This document shows positions 12,079-24,494 of a DNA stretch of 64,000 nt, one piece after another. The notes beneath the pieces were generated by a model that was given only the letters and a program-made list of their open reading frames with translations, had not been told where the DNA came from and did no database searches. Within the stretch, counting starts at the first letter, position 1; each line of letters starts with the position of its first letter. Source of the stretch: Pocillopora verrucosa (Eukaryota > Cnidaria > Anthozoa > Scleractinia > Pocilloporidae); NCBI RefSeq assembly GCF_036669915.1, contig NC_089315.1, positions 16,452,003-16,516,002 on the forward strand, given 5' to 3'. The position numbers were made by a program, and so were the translations under genes.

Positions 12079-15000
12079 AGTAAAAACCGTTCGCGTTCCG
12101 ATTTACTACGCCCCGACGGGAGGAAGACTTCCTTCGGCTACAGAGCGTATGAACGACCTCGCAGTCCTGGTGAGTTCGAATGAATGATCATTACAGTACA
12201 CGAAATCTTATAACAACTTACAAGTTCCATAGCTTATCCAAAACAGACAACAATCATGCTGTGATTATGACACAGTATTTGTGTCCTAAGAGGATTTACG
12301 TTTAACGAGTGCCGTCTGAAAATGGTCTGAAATGGCAAACTTTTCATGACACTAAGCTACATGAGAGCCAGAAGGATTTATTATCAATAGGTGCAAGATG
12401 CGGTGTAAAGATGTTATTTCAATCCTATAATAAGCCCTGTAGATGACTCCATTTAAAACAGTGAATATTAAACTACATAGATATTAGACCTTCACCTCAC
12501 TTCAAAAATCTCACCTGTAAAATGAGGCTAAGTGCGAAACTATTTTTGTGAAAATCCTTATCACGTCAAAATCCTTGTGATTGCCTTCGCTTTAAAACAG
12601 GGGCTTTGTTCGCGTTGAATATGGCCTATTAATTATCTTTTTTTTACTATCCACAGCTCAAATATGATTTAATTCTTTACTTTTTAACTTTCCCTTACGA
12701 TGAGCAAGAATCCTCAGAATTTGCCTCGCGTCCATCGTGTGCCTTGCTCGCTTAATTATTAGTAACAGCGTGTCCAATAAGTATCCTGCAGGCACCATTT
12801 GAAGCGTGAATGTTTCAGACTTCCTTTCCTGCAATGTTCTTTAGTTGAAGTTTATCTGACAGTCATTTACTATCCGCTCGATTATCTACTCCCTCTCAGA
12901 CCGCTAAAATTTCCCATATGTCTTTGCGGGTGCAGCACCGCTCGTCGGCATGATGAATGTCTTTTGATTCTCTCTCTACTTTGAAAGGTTTGTACCCAAA
13001 TTTCAAGGCTATTTGGTCCTGAAATGTTACTTTATTAGGATTTAAACGTATTCTTGCTTACAGGGTCAAATATTTTATCTTTGTTTACAGTGTACTTCGA
13101 CGACAAGGTCTCTTCCAAAGTTTGTTTACATGTTCACAATATGGTAAGCTGCAAGAGTTTTTTAAAAGCATCTTAATTGTTTAAACAAGTTATACGATGT
13201 TCACAAGAGCAATTTATTGAAAGTATTAGCTTCAGGACATTGTATAATAACAGTTTGGGATCAGTTGTAATATTAATATTCAAAAGGGCTGAATTGCAGA
13301 ATTTCTTGTGCTATTTTGCATACTAAGAATGACATCCGTATCTCTAGGGATCCCATATGTGATCTGGAAAACGTGGAAAGCCTTGAATTTTTTAATAGGA
13401 TTTTCCAGGTCTGAAAAGTCCTGGAAAAAAGACTATTGATCTTTGAAAGTGTTAATAATCTGGAAATAGGAATTAATTTCTGAAAAAGGGTACAAGCCCT
13501 GATCTCATATGCGCTGCATTTGCTATTTCATTGATCCCACATGGAAGGACAGGCTCCAAGAAGTGACTCTCTTCGTGTTTCCATTTTAAGCTTTAACTTT
13601 GTTCAAATCTTGAAGCTTTAAATTTGAGTTTTGACTGCTAAAAACTAAATGACAAGCTGATGTTGGGTTTCTTACAAAATCAATCATGTTTTCATGTTAT
13701 GGGTAGAGAAGATGGGTGTGATGGGAGGTTCAAGGCCGTTATCAGGACTCATTTATGGAAATGTTTGAAAATTCATTTGGCTGGGGAAATTAACACTCTT
13801 TGGTAAAAAGTTTGGGATTTAAAACATTTATGACTGTGGCAACTGAGTCATGGCTTGTGTGGGCCCTAGCTACCTGACTACTGTATCAACTTTGTTACCC
13901 AAACAAAAATATGCAAAAAAAAAAATGCCTTCATAACTCCTGTTACAGTGCCAATGAGAGCACATCTTACAGGCTAATGTAAGCTGATAATCTGTCTTTT
14001 TCGTTTGTCTAAATTTCTGGTGATTTTTAGTCAATTTGTTGATGAACCTATCCACAAACCCACTTTTGACTCTAAATGAAAAATTTAACTAGTTCAACTT
14101 TTTGCTCACTGTATTTTCCAGTAAGGTAACTGAAAATAAAGAAAATTATGTGTGCCACTTGGTAGGGGCATGAAAATTGTTAATTTTGATCCCTAAACAA
14201 ACTTTTAAGACTGGAGATGACTCTTGCTTTCTCAGATGGCTGTTTCTCAACATTTCTATTAAATGATGGTTTAATGCAAAGTATTAAGCATATTTTGGTA
14301 CAGCCTTAATTGGACCAGAGAGAGAAACAATTTTAAAATTTTGGTGCTTTTTACAAAATTCTTTGTATCATCTTAACAAATTCTCAAGGGTCACAACCTT
14401 GATTACTTTTTCCCAAATCAAGTTACCTTTCATCTAAATAGTTATCACTATAATGGCATCTGAAAGTGGTTGTAATTTAGAGGGATATAACTAAATAACT
14501 GTTTCAGATCTTACTAGAGTACCTTTCTATACAATATCATGTTAATTAAATAAGTGATTTTTTTACCATTTTTGTCATGCTCTCTAAATCAAGAAGCCTA
14601 CAGCTGTATCTGTATTGAGGCACTTTCAACATGATATGATTAATTTATTTTTAATAGTTATTAACCAGTTCTCATTGTTTCTTTCCTAGGTAACAGAAGT
14701 GCTTGTCTTTGGCTGGTTGTTAAACTTGTACCTGCAACTTAAAAAAATCCTGAGTCTACAGAAAAGAAAAGAGAAGTGACAGAAAGCTGAAAGGATCTGG
14801 AACTGTTTGCAAAAGATGGGTGACTAATGGCTGACCCACATGGCTTCACCCATAAAGCCTCTTCCTCAGTCTTGATCTGTGATGCGATAACTTGGTCTAC
14901 CAAAAAACAAAGAGAAATGTGTGAAAATTGTTTTGGAAACTGGACTGTCTTGCTGCGCTGAACAGGTCTTGAACTGTATACAAGAGATGGGTGACTAACA

Positions 15001-15520
15001 GCTGATCCATAATGGAGTCAGCTTCACCATTAAGTCTCTTGCTCAGTCTTGATCTGGGATGCTAAGACTTGGTCCACCAAAAAACAAAGAGAAGTGTGTG
15101 AAAATTGTTTTGGAAACTGGACTGTCTTGCTACGCTGAACAGGTCTCGAACTGTATACAAGAGATGGGTGACTAACAGCTGATCCATAATGGAGTCAGCT
15201 TCACCATTAAGTCTCTTGCTCAGTCTTGATCTGGGATGCTAAGACTTGGTCCACCAAAAAACAAAGAGAAGTGTGTGAAAATTGTTTTGGAAACTGGACT
15301 GTCTTGCTACTCTGAACAGGTCTCGAACTGTATACAAGAGATGGGTGACTAACAGCTGACCTGTAATGAAGTCAGCTTCACCATTAAGTCTCTTGCTCAG
15401 TCTTGATCTGGGATGCTAAGACTTGGTCCACCAAAAAACAAAGAGAAGTGTGTGGAAATTGTTTTGGAAACTGGACTGTCTTTATGTAGCGTAGAGATCT
15501 TGAACTGTGTATAAGAGATG
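12079..15520 (+). ncRNA. Possible three-exon transcript of unclear coding potential
   Basis: Three segments have good splice signals: a first exon ending at 12169 (cctg|gtgagt), a 53-bp exon at 13091-13143 (tttacag|tgtact ... aatatg|gtaagc), and a terminal exon opening at 14690 (ttcctag|gtaaca) that runs into the 177-bp tandem repeat. Two reading paths were tried. From the ATG at 12149 only about 25 codons are open. The longer phase-consistent frame through exons 2 and 3 (about 48 codons, stopping after LQKRKEK) has no upstream ATG. A non-coding RNA fits better than a protein gene, but this rests on splice motifs alone. Confidence 0.25.
14800..15520. repeat. 177-bp tandem repeat, about four units
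   Basis: The phrase gaactgt(a/t)ta recurs at about 14800, 14971, 15148, 15325 and 15502, giving periods of 171, 177, 177 and 177 bp. Units 2-4 are nearly identical ('gatgggtgactaacagctga', 'ggtccaccaaaaaacaaaga', 'ggaaactggactgtcttgct'); the first and last are more diverged. No open frame crosses it. The long divergent-free unit with no palindromic repeat excludes a CRISPR-type array. Confidence 0.9.
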
Positions 15521-18106
15521 GTTTCTTACAGCTAGCCAATCATGTCCCTGATGTATTGAAGAAGCTATACCTATGAGAATTTCGTTGATCCCCTTTGAAA
15601 TACTCTGGCGACAAAATTTTGAATTGCTCCATTTCATCATGAAATTCAAGGTAGAAGCAGTTGGATCCAAAGGGATGACCTAATGTCAAGAGGAAGGACA
15701 TTCCGGAGGAAGGTAACAGCTTGTCTTTATGTTTTTACATCTTTATGTTTCCCTAGAATTATATTATTATTCCAAGAGTATACCAATTTACCCTATTAAG
15801 GCATCGGAGAATGGAGCAATTTAGTGGCCTGACCGAACGATCCAAACTTTGATTTATTTGGTTTCCGTTTTTTTAGGCGAACTTTAAAGTGCAAAGAACT
15901 CTTTTGTTGGTCATAGGGAACACTCTTATAGTTTCCTTTGTGTTGTTTTCGTCTTTCCCGCACGCCCTGTACGATCGACACGATGCTCAGATAAGCCTGT
16001 AGGGTGTATTTCGAAAACTACCGGCCAAAATGCTAGAAAATTAAGTAATGGTGGTATAGAAACTCCCTTACTCAATTGTTTAACATATAACACGTGTGGA
16101 CATTTTTTCATTTTTGTTTTTCGCTCGCCCCTAAGAGGCTCAGAAAAAAAACTACGCAAATTCCCAAAATTTCCGCGCTTATTATAGGTAAAATAATTGA
16201 TTAGATGTATATTATTGCGCAGTACATTCGGCCTTTCAAGCGTTTGTATTCAACTGATCTGGAGATATTCAGCCAACTAAAATAGCTACACTTAACTCTA
16301 GACTGAATGCAGGACTGGACTTTGGACTGGAAAATAGGATAAGATGGACTTTTGACTTTTGATTAATTTAGTTGACTAACAAAATTGATGATTGTGAAGA
16401 ATTGTTCAAGGAATTGAGAATTGAAACATCATTTGCGGTTCTCATGTTTTCGTAGGGGTGTTCTGATGAATTGACTCTTCGATCGGTGAGAGATTCAAAA
16501 GGTGACAGATTCGAAAGTATACGCATGCTTAGATGCCGATCTCAGCGAAGTTCTACTCCATAGCGTAATGTTTTGCGACAAAGAAAATAGGGATCTTTCG
16601 AGTAAGATTTACCGCGTTTCCTTCGGTGGAATTTCCTAAGATTTGCTGGACCGTTAAACATATTTGAGCCCTCCCAAGTGCCTGATGATGAAAAAATTTA
16701 TAAGATCAAATTTGAGATAGAGGAAGAAAACACAAAATTGCAAATTGCGAGGAGCTGCCTTTGTAACCCCTACTGTGAAAAATTTGAGAGATTTCACCGA
16801 AGCAAAATAAAGAAAATCAAAGGCAAAACCAAATTATAGCTGGCGAGCGCCTCTCTACATGGAGCCTTAGCTTAATAACGAAAATCATTTTGATAATATA
16901 TATTACAGCAAACGGTAGTTCGAACACCTCCCTCATCGCCTTTTGATGGCTTTTAGTGACCTTGAAAAGCGAATGCGTAAAAATTTTCTAGAAAAACAAT
17001 TACGCTGGGGCGCCAACATTGAGCAAAAACCCTATGGAGCCTCCTAAAGATTGCATATAATGTTATTTGCCAGTCTAGCCCTTCCATTCTTAGCGAACAC
17101 TCCAGTTTCGATTCTCAAGCGAATCTTTTCAACTCCTTCTATGATAAACTCCTAGTATAATGGTAGTATGGACTAACAACATTCTGTGGAGAAAGTATAT
17201 TTTGACGCTTGCATACATCCTGTATAGTTGGAAAAATTTTTGTCATAAGTTGTTTGACAGCAATATTAGATAAAAAAAATTACTTAACTGTTAATTATCA
17301 AATAATTATATCTGTTCAAAACGGTATCATTATTCAAAAACAAAAATCCAAAGTCCAGTCTAGAGCAGTCCAGCATTTCTGGCCGAAAAACTCGAATATT
17401 GTACTACTACTCCATATCGAAAACAAACCAAAGTTGTGGGGTACTTTGTAAAAAGCCACCTCAACGGCTCTGACGTTTCGGACACTGGACTAGTTGATTC
17501 AGATTTGGAATTTCGTTATCGTCAAGTGATAAACAGCCCTGTGAAAGTGAAACAGGAGTTGTTACAGGTTTTCATCGCAACGCGTTTAATTTGTCATAAT
17601 TAACGTACACCTATTTTTCTCTTTCTTTTTCAAGGGTCTCGCGTATTTCAACTTTTTTTCGGAAATAACTTACGTCAAGGCATACAGAATAACTGTTGTA
17701 AATCGTACCTCTTTAACCCTTAAAAAAGTTTATCCTTTCCATTTAGATAAATGTCGAACGCACTTTGATTTTTCCTTGAAAAAAAAGATTGGTAAAAGAA
17801 AATTTCTTTAGCTGACTTTGAATTCTTGATTTGTGATCGTGTGCTAATCCATTGCGCCAAGCAATGCAAAGATAATCCATTACGGTCAAGCAATGCAAAG
17901 ATAGTGAAAAGTTACCGTGAAAAGCATGTGTTGCTTTTTGTTAATCAGCCAACTCGCTTAACTTGTTTTTGTTGAAGGAATCAAATTTGCATGTTGTCTC
18001 TTTTTTTTTTGCATACTCCTTATCCTCAATGTAAAAGTAGAAGAAAGCGGAGACGAAGTCTGAGAAGTGAGGTGGCTTTGGTGACGGTTTGCCCGCAAGT
18101 TTTCCA
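15521..18106. other. Intergenic, no confident gene
   Basis: AT-rich. A 77-codon open frame without a Met lies around 16605-16840 and is not supported. A short direct duplication ('caagcaatgcaaagata') lies near 17855-17905. No RNA gene or recognisable protein was found on either strand. Confidence 0.5.
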
Positions 18107-18612
18107 ATGAACATGGGGAGAATGCTCGAGTAAGTTTTTAGCTTTATTTTATTGTTAATGCCCCGCCCTGAAATCTTCGAGAAGCCAACTACTTCATTAA
18201 GCGACGGTTGAGACTCACAAATTTGAAGGAAACCTTACTGGATTATTTCTTAGCAGAGAAGCTGGTCTGGACATTCGCATTTAACTTTGATGAGAAATGT
18301 TATTTTAAGTAGAACCAGTATAATTCTCATCAAGAGATTATCAGTTGATATTCTCTTGTTCTCACATGATGCCCTTTTTAATAATATTATAGAAATTGAG
18401 TAGTTCGTTTATTCCTTTTTTTTCGCAGGTATCTCTGCCCGAAGTTACAATCAAATATTTCAACCATGGAAAGAAGTCTAAAAACTCCAAACTTTAAGTA
18501 CGGACGGACATCCTCGTTTTACTTGAAGCAAACAATTTTCCAGTCTTTTGGCGGGAAACACTTATGGCTTATTTCGACCTCTAGTTTACTTTTAAGATGC
18601 CGCGAGAAATGA
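18107..18612 (+). CDS. Possible two-exon small protein, 68 residues, unrecognised
   Basis: ATG at 18107 in 'caatgaacatgggg', donor ga|gtaagt at 18130, acceptor tttcgcag|g at 18427-18428, then 60 further open codons to TGA at 18610. Phase agrees (2). The predicted product starts MNMGRMLEYLCPKLQ and is basic, with no recognised domain. The second exon overlaps the left arm of the palindrome at 18579. A chance arrangement is quite possible; it is listed because both splice sites and the phase fit. Confidence 0.2.
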
Positions 18613-18975
18613 CTATCTCAAGCAAGAGACCAAGGAAAAGTGTCAACCACGAAAGAAACGGAAAATCGAGGGTCGATCCGCCACCGTCCCCCTCCACACC
18701 CACCTCTTATAGACAGTTGTTTTGTACTTTTAGACAAGTTTAACATTGTGGTACGACATATCGTAATAAGAAAGTGTCTAAAAACACGCATGTGTTTTAA
18801 AGGATGTAGTTTTACCATAAGGATGAACACGTCTTAAATTACAAAACAACTGTCTATAAGAGGCGGGTGTGGTGGGGGACGGTGGCGGATCGACCCCCAA
18901 TTTTTTCGTTCCTTCCGAGGTTGACATTTTTTCCTGGTCTCTTGCTTGAGATGGTCATTCCTCGTGACATCTAGA
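18579..18975. mobile_element. Large palindrome (foldback or MITE-like), arms about 130-145 bp
   Basis: The left arm from cctctag (18579) through 'caagcaagagaccaagg' and 'gggtcgatccgccaccgtcc' to about 18727 is repeated in inverse orientation from about 18838 ('acaaaacaactgtctataag', 'cggtggcggatcgaccc', 'cctggtctcttgcttgaga') to ctagagg (18975). The spacer is about 110 bp. There is no transposase, and no direct flanking duplication was resolved. The long, well-matched arms indicate a recent element. Confidence 0.85.
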
Positions 18976-21420
18976 GGGAAAACATACAATAATTTTCACC
19001 AGGAAGTGGAGTAATGGTTGTTACAAACAGAAACCTTAGACATTTTCTTGAGCCTTTTGCTTAAATGCTGCTTTATTTCGTAATATTCACCTCACAATAG
19101 ATCAGTAACATTTTCAAATCGAAACCTCTTCCAATCTACTGTAAAAGTCCTGGAATGTTCGAAAATTTCCCCCTCCTTTACACGCTGATACTTTCTTTGA
19201 CATTTTGTTTTCTTCTTTCTTTCTCTTACAATCTGAAGGAAACTGTGCAACATACAAATAATGAATATATGTCGTATGTAACAGGCAATAAATCAATAAA
19301 ATATATGTCACTGCCAAACAAGTTCAAGTGTAATTTATGGGATAAAAAAACACGGGAAATATTTCAAAAAGCTGGAAGAGGAAAAGTAAGCGAGAATACA
19401 GGAGCATTTGACATATCTGATCCACGGCGAAACAGTTCACTGCTCGACGAAACTAAACATACTTACTGATGACCAAAACGGGAAACTTCGAAAGAATAAC
19501 GATTTCTGTTCTGGGCGTCGAACAATATCACAGCAATTATACTCACCATTCTCCTTCTCCCTTGACCTTCATTTTAAACTTAAGATCTTTGCGTTACCTG
19601 AAAGAAAAGTAAAAAATAACAAGCGGCAACCAGAGTAAAACAAATTAACATCTACTACAACTATACACTCTTTACCTACACCATGATGGCAACGAGAACG
19701 TGGTGAAACAAAAGATTTAATGACCAAAATAATAGCTCAGCACGTTCGATTAAAACTTCGTACATTTCCTAGTTGTCCTCAACGAAAAAACAACGATAAA
19801 CCCTGGAATCCTGACGGCCAATTATTTACGCATCTTCTTAGAATTTAACGACACCTTCACATAAACCCTGAAGAGAAAGTCGGACGCAATTAAAGACGAT
19901 AAAGACTGCGAGCCACTCGCCAAACTTCATTACAGATGTTAAGTTATTTTGTAATCAAAGATTTCTCAGCGTTGCCGTCACGAATGCGTAAGGTTCTGAG
20001 TAGTGACGACATGTCCTAACAATAAATCCATTTTCATCGCAATCAGGCAAATTGGGAAAACGGAAATCTGTAAATGGGAAATGTAGACAATTGTCCGCCT
20101 TCCTTCGTATCGTTGAAGTAAACTGTAACCACAAACATTTATCTTAGACATAGGGAATGTACAGATGATATCTCTCGGTCTGTATTGAATAGAATTTCGC
20201 TCAAATCCCAATCACAGAAATAACATACTTGGCATTCTTTATTTTTGACGTAAAAGTGTTCTTGAGCCTGTTTTCTTCTCTCCTCTAAAAAATATAATGT
20301 CCGCACCTTTATCCTCACAACATTCATCTAGAAGAAAGAAACGGAACAACAAACTCTAAAGTAAAGAGCTGACAAAAATGTAACGACCTTAAAATAATAC
20401 ATTACATACAACAACAGGAAACTATTTATTAAAAAAAAAAAAAGACAAAAAGCAACAACAAAAATACGTTTTAAAAAACCCAATACAATACAGCATCAAT
20501 CAACGTGTATAGCATAAACACGTTTTATTACAATTCGAAACACCTCGTCTGACACTCGTCAAAACAATTTGGAAGGAAGCCCCACCCAAGAACACAAAAA
20601 TGGCAACGAAGTTTCAGTGGAAATATCAAACTAAGATGCCTTTTCTACCAAAAAATTGAGAACACCATTTTATAAATTTGCGCAATGAGACACCCACTTT
20701 TTTAAACATATGGACTAAACAACAAAACGAAGTCTACTCGCACTTGAAGGAATGACACCAGAAAAACTAATAAAATTAGTGCTTCCTAAACTTTCATTTG
20801 TTCCTTAAAAAAACGTGACGGAAATTTCAACCACGTGAAAGTTTATACGTTCTTTGCAGCATGTAAAACTTTAAAAATAGTTATTCAGTTTGGTCTTTTA
20901 ATACAATAATTCACCTCAACTTCACAGAATAACTGATTAAATAAGTCTCTTCCAGTAACTATACAACGTGACAACAGTCAAACAAACTGAGTCGAATTTA
21001 TCATCCACACTAAAAGATATCATGGACTAAATTTTCAATAATTACTCACGAGTAGAAAATTCTAACTTGTTGCTGAATGATAACGGTATCACTGACCTTG
21101 TGACTTTCAATCCACTCTTGCTTCAATTACAATCAGGCACATTTAATGTTTTCAAGCAATCCCCTGTGTAATGACAAAAGATATCAGCACTAAGGATTTT
21201 CTTTCAAGTTCTGCCTCTCGACAATTAAAACACATTTTACCATAGCAGGGCGAGGAATTTGTTTGAGACATGTGACTTAAAGTCGATGTAAATGGACAAA
21301 GAATTGAAATAATGGAACTGATTTCTTATAAAATTACTGATTTTGTCCATGGCTTCATTGGCTTTCACCTAGCAATTTGAATTCAGCATCATCACACCTC
21401 ATCCACTGATCATCTTCAAG
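18976..21420. other. Intergenic, no supported gene
   Basis: Only isolated frames of 60-104 codons are present, none with splice partners, a domain or repeat support. An A-rich run lies near 20430-20443. Confidence 0.5.
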
Positions 21421-22320
21421 GCTTGACCACCCAGCCACTTAGACCACAAGCTAGTCACTCTATTATTAAATCAGTCACACATTCAGCCCGTCAGTTATCA
21501 AGTATTCTGCTAGTCAGCCATCCAGTATATCGCATACCCTTATTAAACCAGTCAATTGGTCATTACTTGGCCAGGTGGGAAGTTAGACAGCAAGTCACAA
21601 TGCCAGTTTAAACATCTGAGAAAACTTAACTGCCATACCTCAAGCTTGGATGTCTGACTGGCTCATTGCTTGGCAGGGAGATTCTTTAATAGCTGACTAT
21701 TAATTTGATTGACATTAATTTTATCCAAGTGTGGCCATACTTTAACTGTGTGCATTTTGAAAAGAAAATTAACAGTCAGCTATTAAAGAATTTCCCTGCC
21801 AAGCAGTGAGCCAGTTAGACATTCAAGCGTGCAATCAACAAGATAGTCTTTAAAACAGCCAGACCATCCACTAATCAGAGCACTGTCAGTCATTCAGTCC
21901 TCCAGTAAACCAGTCAGTATGTCAGAGAGTTTGTCAGCTAGCCAGTCAAAAAGTCTACCAGCCAGCCAGTCAGTCACCCACTTGTTCCACTTGGACTAGA
22001 AAACTAGTCCATTAGTTGGTCAGTAAGTCAGCCAGTGTCTTACAAATCGAATAGACTAAATATGAGGTCCGTCTGTCTGTCATTAGGCATACCCATAGCA
22101 GTCAATAAGTCAGTCAGTCAGATGGTCAGTAAGCCAATAAAACATTCCATCAGCTAGCCAGCTGGCCACTTAGTATTTTGGTCAGTCACTCACTGAGTCA
22201 GCCTGTCAAACAGTCAGTAAGAGAATTAGTCTACAATCAGTCACCCAGTCAGTGAATTAGTATTTGGTGGACAAATCACACTATCTATGTGTCTGTCTGC
22301 ACATTACAGGATAATTTGGT
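21420..22320. repeat. Degenerate AGTC/CAGT tetranucleotide tract
   Basis: About 900 bp dominated by variations of 'cagtcagtcagt', 'cagccagtcagt' and 'tcagtcact', interrupted by the inverted repeat at 21645-21827. Weaker patches continue near 22615-22720 and 23700-23790. This is the reverse complement of the repeat type in POLRMT intron 11. Confidence 0.85.
21645..21827. mobile_element. Inverted repeat, arms about 62 bp, inside the AGTC tract
   Basis: Left arm 21645-21706 (starts cttggatgtctgactggctc) matches in inverse 21766-21827 (ends gagccagttagacattcaag). The spacer is about 59 bp. The arms share 'ttggcagggag...ttctttaatagctgact'. It is non-coding and likely a short foldback element or an inversion-duplication within the tract. 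Confidence 0.8.
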
Positions 22321-22369
22321 CTTATCAAATGAGTTGATAAAGTAAACTGGCCCCTGTAAAGGATTTCTT

Positions 22370-22576
22370 AACCCTTTAGCTCCCAGAAGTGACTAACAAG
22401 TAACTTCTCCCTATAATATCCATACATTATCCAGCAAGCAGGTAATGACAATACTAACACTTATCAGGTAGAAGTTTATATCTTGATCCAACACCCAATT
22501 CTTCCAACTAATTTACAAGGAGATGTGTAGTGGTTAAAAGGAGAATTGACAATCATATCTTAGGAGTTAAAGGGTT
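22370..22576. mobile_element. MITE-like element, AACCCTTTAACTCCCA family
   Basis: Starts aaccctttagctccca and ends taggagttaaagggtt, about 207 bp. It is intergenic and directly abuts a short Penelope-terminus-like stretch at 22308-22365 ('ataatttggtcttatcaaat', 'gagttgataa'). Confidence 0.75.
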
Positions 22577-23808
22577 AAGCTGTTATTTAGTTAGGGTGAA
22601 TTTCAGCACATCACTCTGCTAGCCAGTCGGCCAATCAGTAAGGTAGTCTGTCAGCCAATCAGTAAGTTAGTCAGTCAGACAGTCAGTGATTTAATCACTC
22701 AATGATCAAAACATCTTGTCAATCCACCAGTTTAAATTAAATCTTGGGCTTTGTTATGCACAAAATAATTTGTTTCACAACACATTCTTCTTTCTTTCAA
22801 TTGGTTTATCATGTGCCTTATAACCTCTAGGACAAATGTTGAACCATGAAGATACTGCAAAACAAACATTAAGTAACACTGGGTCAAAATTGGGCAGCTC
22901 AGCATTCTACTGTTACACTCACTCAATCACTTTTACATTTCAATGACACATGAGGCTTCAAATCCTTTGGAGGCGGTAGCCACAAAAATGTTAAGAGGAG
23001 GACTTTTGCCAAATCAAAGATGGTTTGGGACACTGGCCCTATGTAAGCATTTCAAAAATGTATTATTTCAAATTGTATAACCAGTCTAGTCCAACATTTG
23101 AAATAAGAAAATTGTTTCATTTACTTTTCAGTAAAACCTGTATTCTTCTTTTGGTCTTTGTAATGCCTTACTGGTGTACAAAAGTTGCACACTCACTAAA
23201 TTCAAGGCTTAAAGCTTGAAATTTGATCTTAATGCACACAAGTTTCACTTTTAAAATACAAATTGCTAAGCAGAGGTGGGACAGTTCATTACTATGTAAC
23301 AACATCACACATTCCATTCATTAGTTTCAATGTATAAATAATGCAAAAGAAAAGATTTTGAAAATGAGTCAAGCCACATTAAAAGCTTTCTTATTAAAAG
23401 ATTTATTTTGTCCTGGTGTTAAAATTCAGCCTTTTGTGTACACCCTAGCATTGCAGCTTTTTATTTTTTGTACAAATGTGAATTCACATATTGGTACTTC
23501 TTCTGGTTCTGTTCTCTCTTTTCAGTTATAGCTGCAATAAAAAACTAACAACTTGAAACTTTCTCAGTTGCTCAGTCCTGTCAATCATGACACAAACAAC
23601 AGAATACACAAAGTTGAAAATCATTTTGCTTCCTTCTAAATCTAAAAGCATCAATGCAATTGCATGCCAACTTAAAGAGGAAAAGGTGAGGATTACCTGT
23701 CAAACCATAGCAAACCAGTTAGTTGGTAAGTTACCCAGGCACAAAGTAATCAGTCACGGGACCCCTGTCAGTCCAACTGCCTGTTTAAATGTCTCAGATA
23801 ACATTACA

Positions 23809-24267
23809 CAGGGCTAAAAATTAACTCCAGTGCTTGGTGGCCACTCGTGCCAGTTTCCTTGAATTTCTTAATGGTCCATCCCAAAATGAAGTGGCCCTTG
23901 ATTTCCTCTAGTTTACAATGAAAAACTTGAATAAACACCCCATAGCTTTTAATGGAGTGTTAACTAAAAGGAAAGAAAAAGCTTGTGAGATCACTGTTAA
24001 AACGGCTCAAAATTTCCACTTCAGAACTAAAAAGTTCACTAAAATAGATGATCTTAGAGTCCAAGCATAGAAACAAAGAGAAAGGTAGTCCAATTAAACA
24101 ACATATTGAGCTTTATTTTTAACTTTGCACTTCACATAATTTACATTGCAACTTTTCAAAATTCTGTAGCATAGTTGCACATCAGGCATTCAAACCTTAA
24201 CTTTTGGTGGCCCTGGTCAGTTTTAACTTGCCACTGGTGACTGTGTGACCGCCAGTTTTTAGCCCTG
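23809..24267. mobile_element. hAT-like MITE with 7-bp target duplication
   Basis: 459 bp. The left end is cagggctaaaaa and the right end is tttttagccctg, a perfect 12-bp inverted terminus. It is flanked on both sides by the direct repeat cattaca (23802-23808 and 24268-24274). hAT elements typically have CAGGG-type ends and 8-bp duplications, so the class call is an inference. It has no coding capacity. The interior keeps a weak inverted relation ('ggtggccactcgtgccagtt' against 'ggtggccctggtcagtttt'). Confidence 0.8.
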
Positions 24268-24358
24268 CATTACAGTCATTACCTCTAATAAACATTTAAC
24301 CAGTCTGTGTACCAGTCAAAAACTTTGTTTGTCCCTTCAGGTTGGTCAGTCATTTCCT

Positions 24359-24494
24359 CAACTGACAGTTAAGTTGGTTTGTTTCTCAATTTAAGACATT
24401 GTTGGCTGGCCTGTCCATGAGGGGACCAACTGACAGTTAAGTTGGTTTGTTTCTCAATTTAAGACATTGTTGGCTGGCCTGTCCATGAGGGGAC
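24359..24494. repeat. Exact tandem duplication, 68-bp unit x2
   Basis: The block from 'caactgacagttaag' through 'ctggcctgtccatgagggga' occurs at 24359 and again at 24427 with no visible difference, indicating a recent slippage or unequal exchange event. Confidence 0.9.

Noticed and set aside
14800..15520. CRISPR-like array
   Set aside because: Long 177-bp units without distinct spacers, in a clearly eukaryotic intron-rich region; it is an ordinary tandem repeat.
16605..16840. 77-codon open frame (contains IFEPSQVPDDEKIYKIKFEI)
   Set aside because: Coding-like look but no Met, no acceptor with a pyrimidine tract, and no recognised family.
19155..19469. 104-codon frame with a hydrophobic, signal-peptide-like start (MFENFPLLYTLILSLTFCFL)
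   Set aside because: No domain, no second copy, no neighbouring exon, AT-rich context; the hydrophobic start follows from a T-rich stretch. A real small secreted protein cannot be excluded, but nothing supports it.
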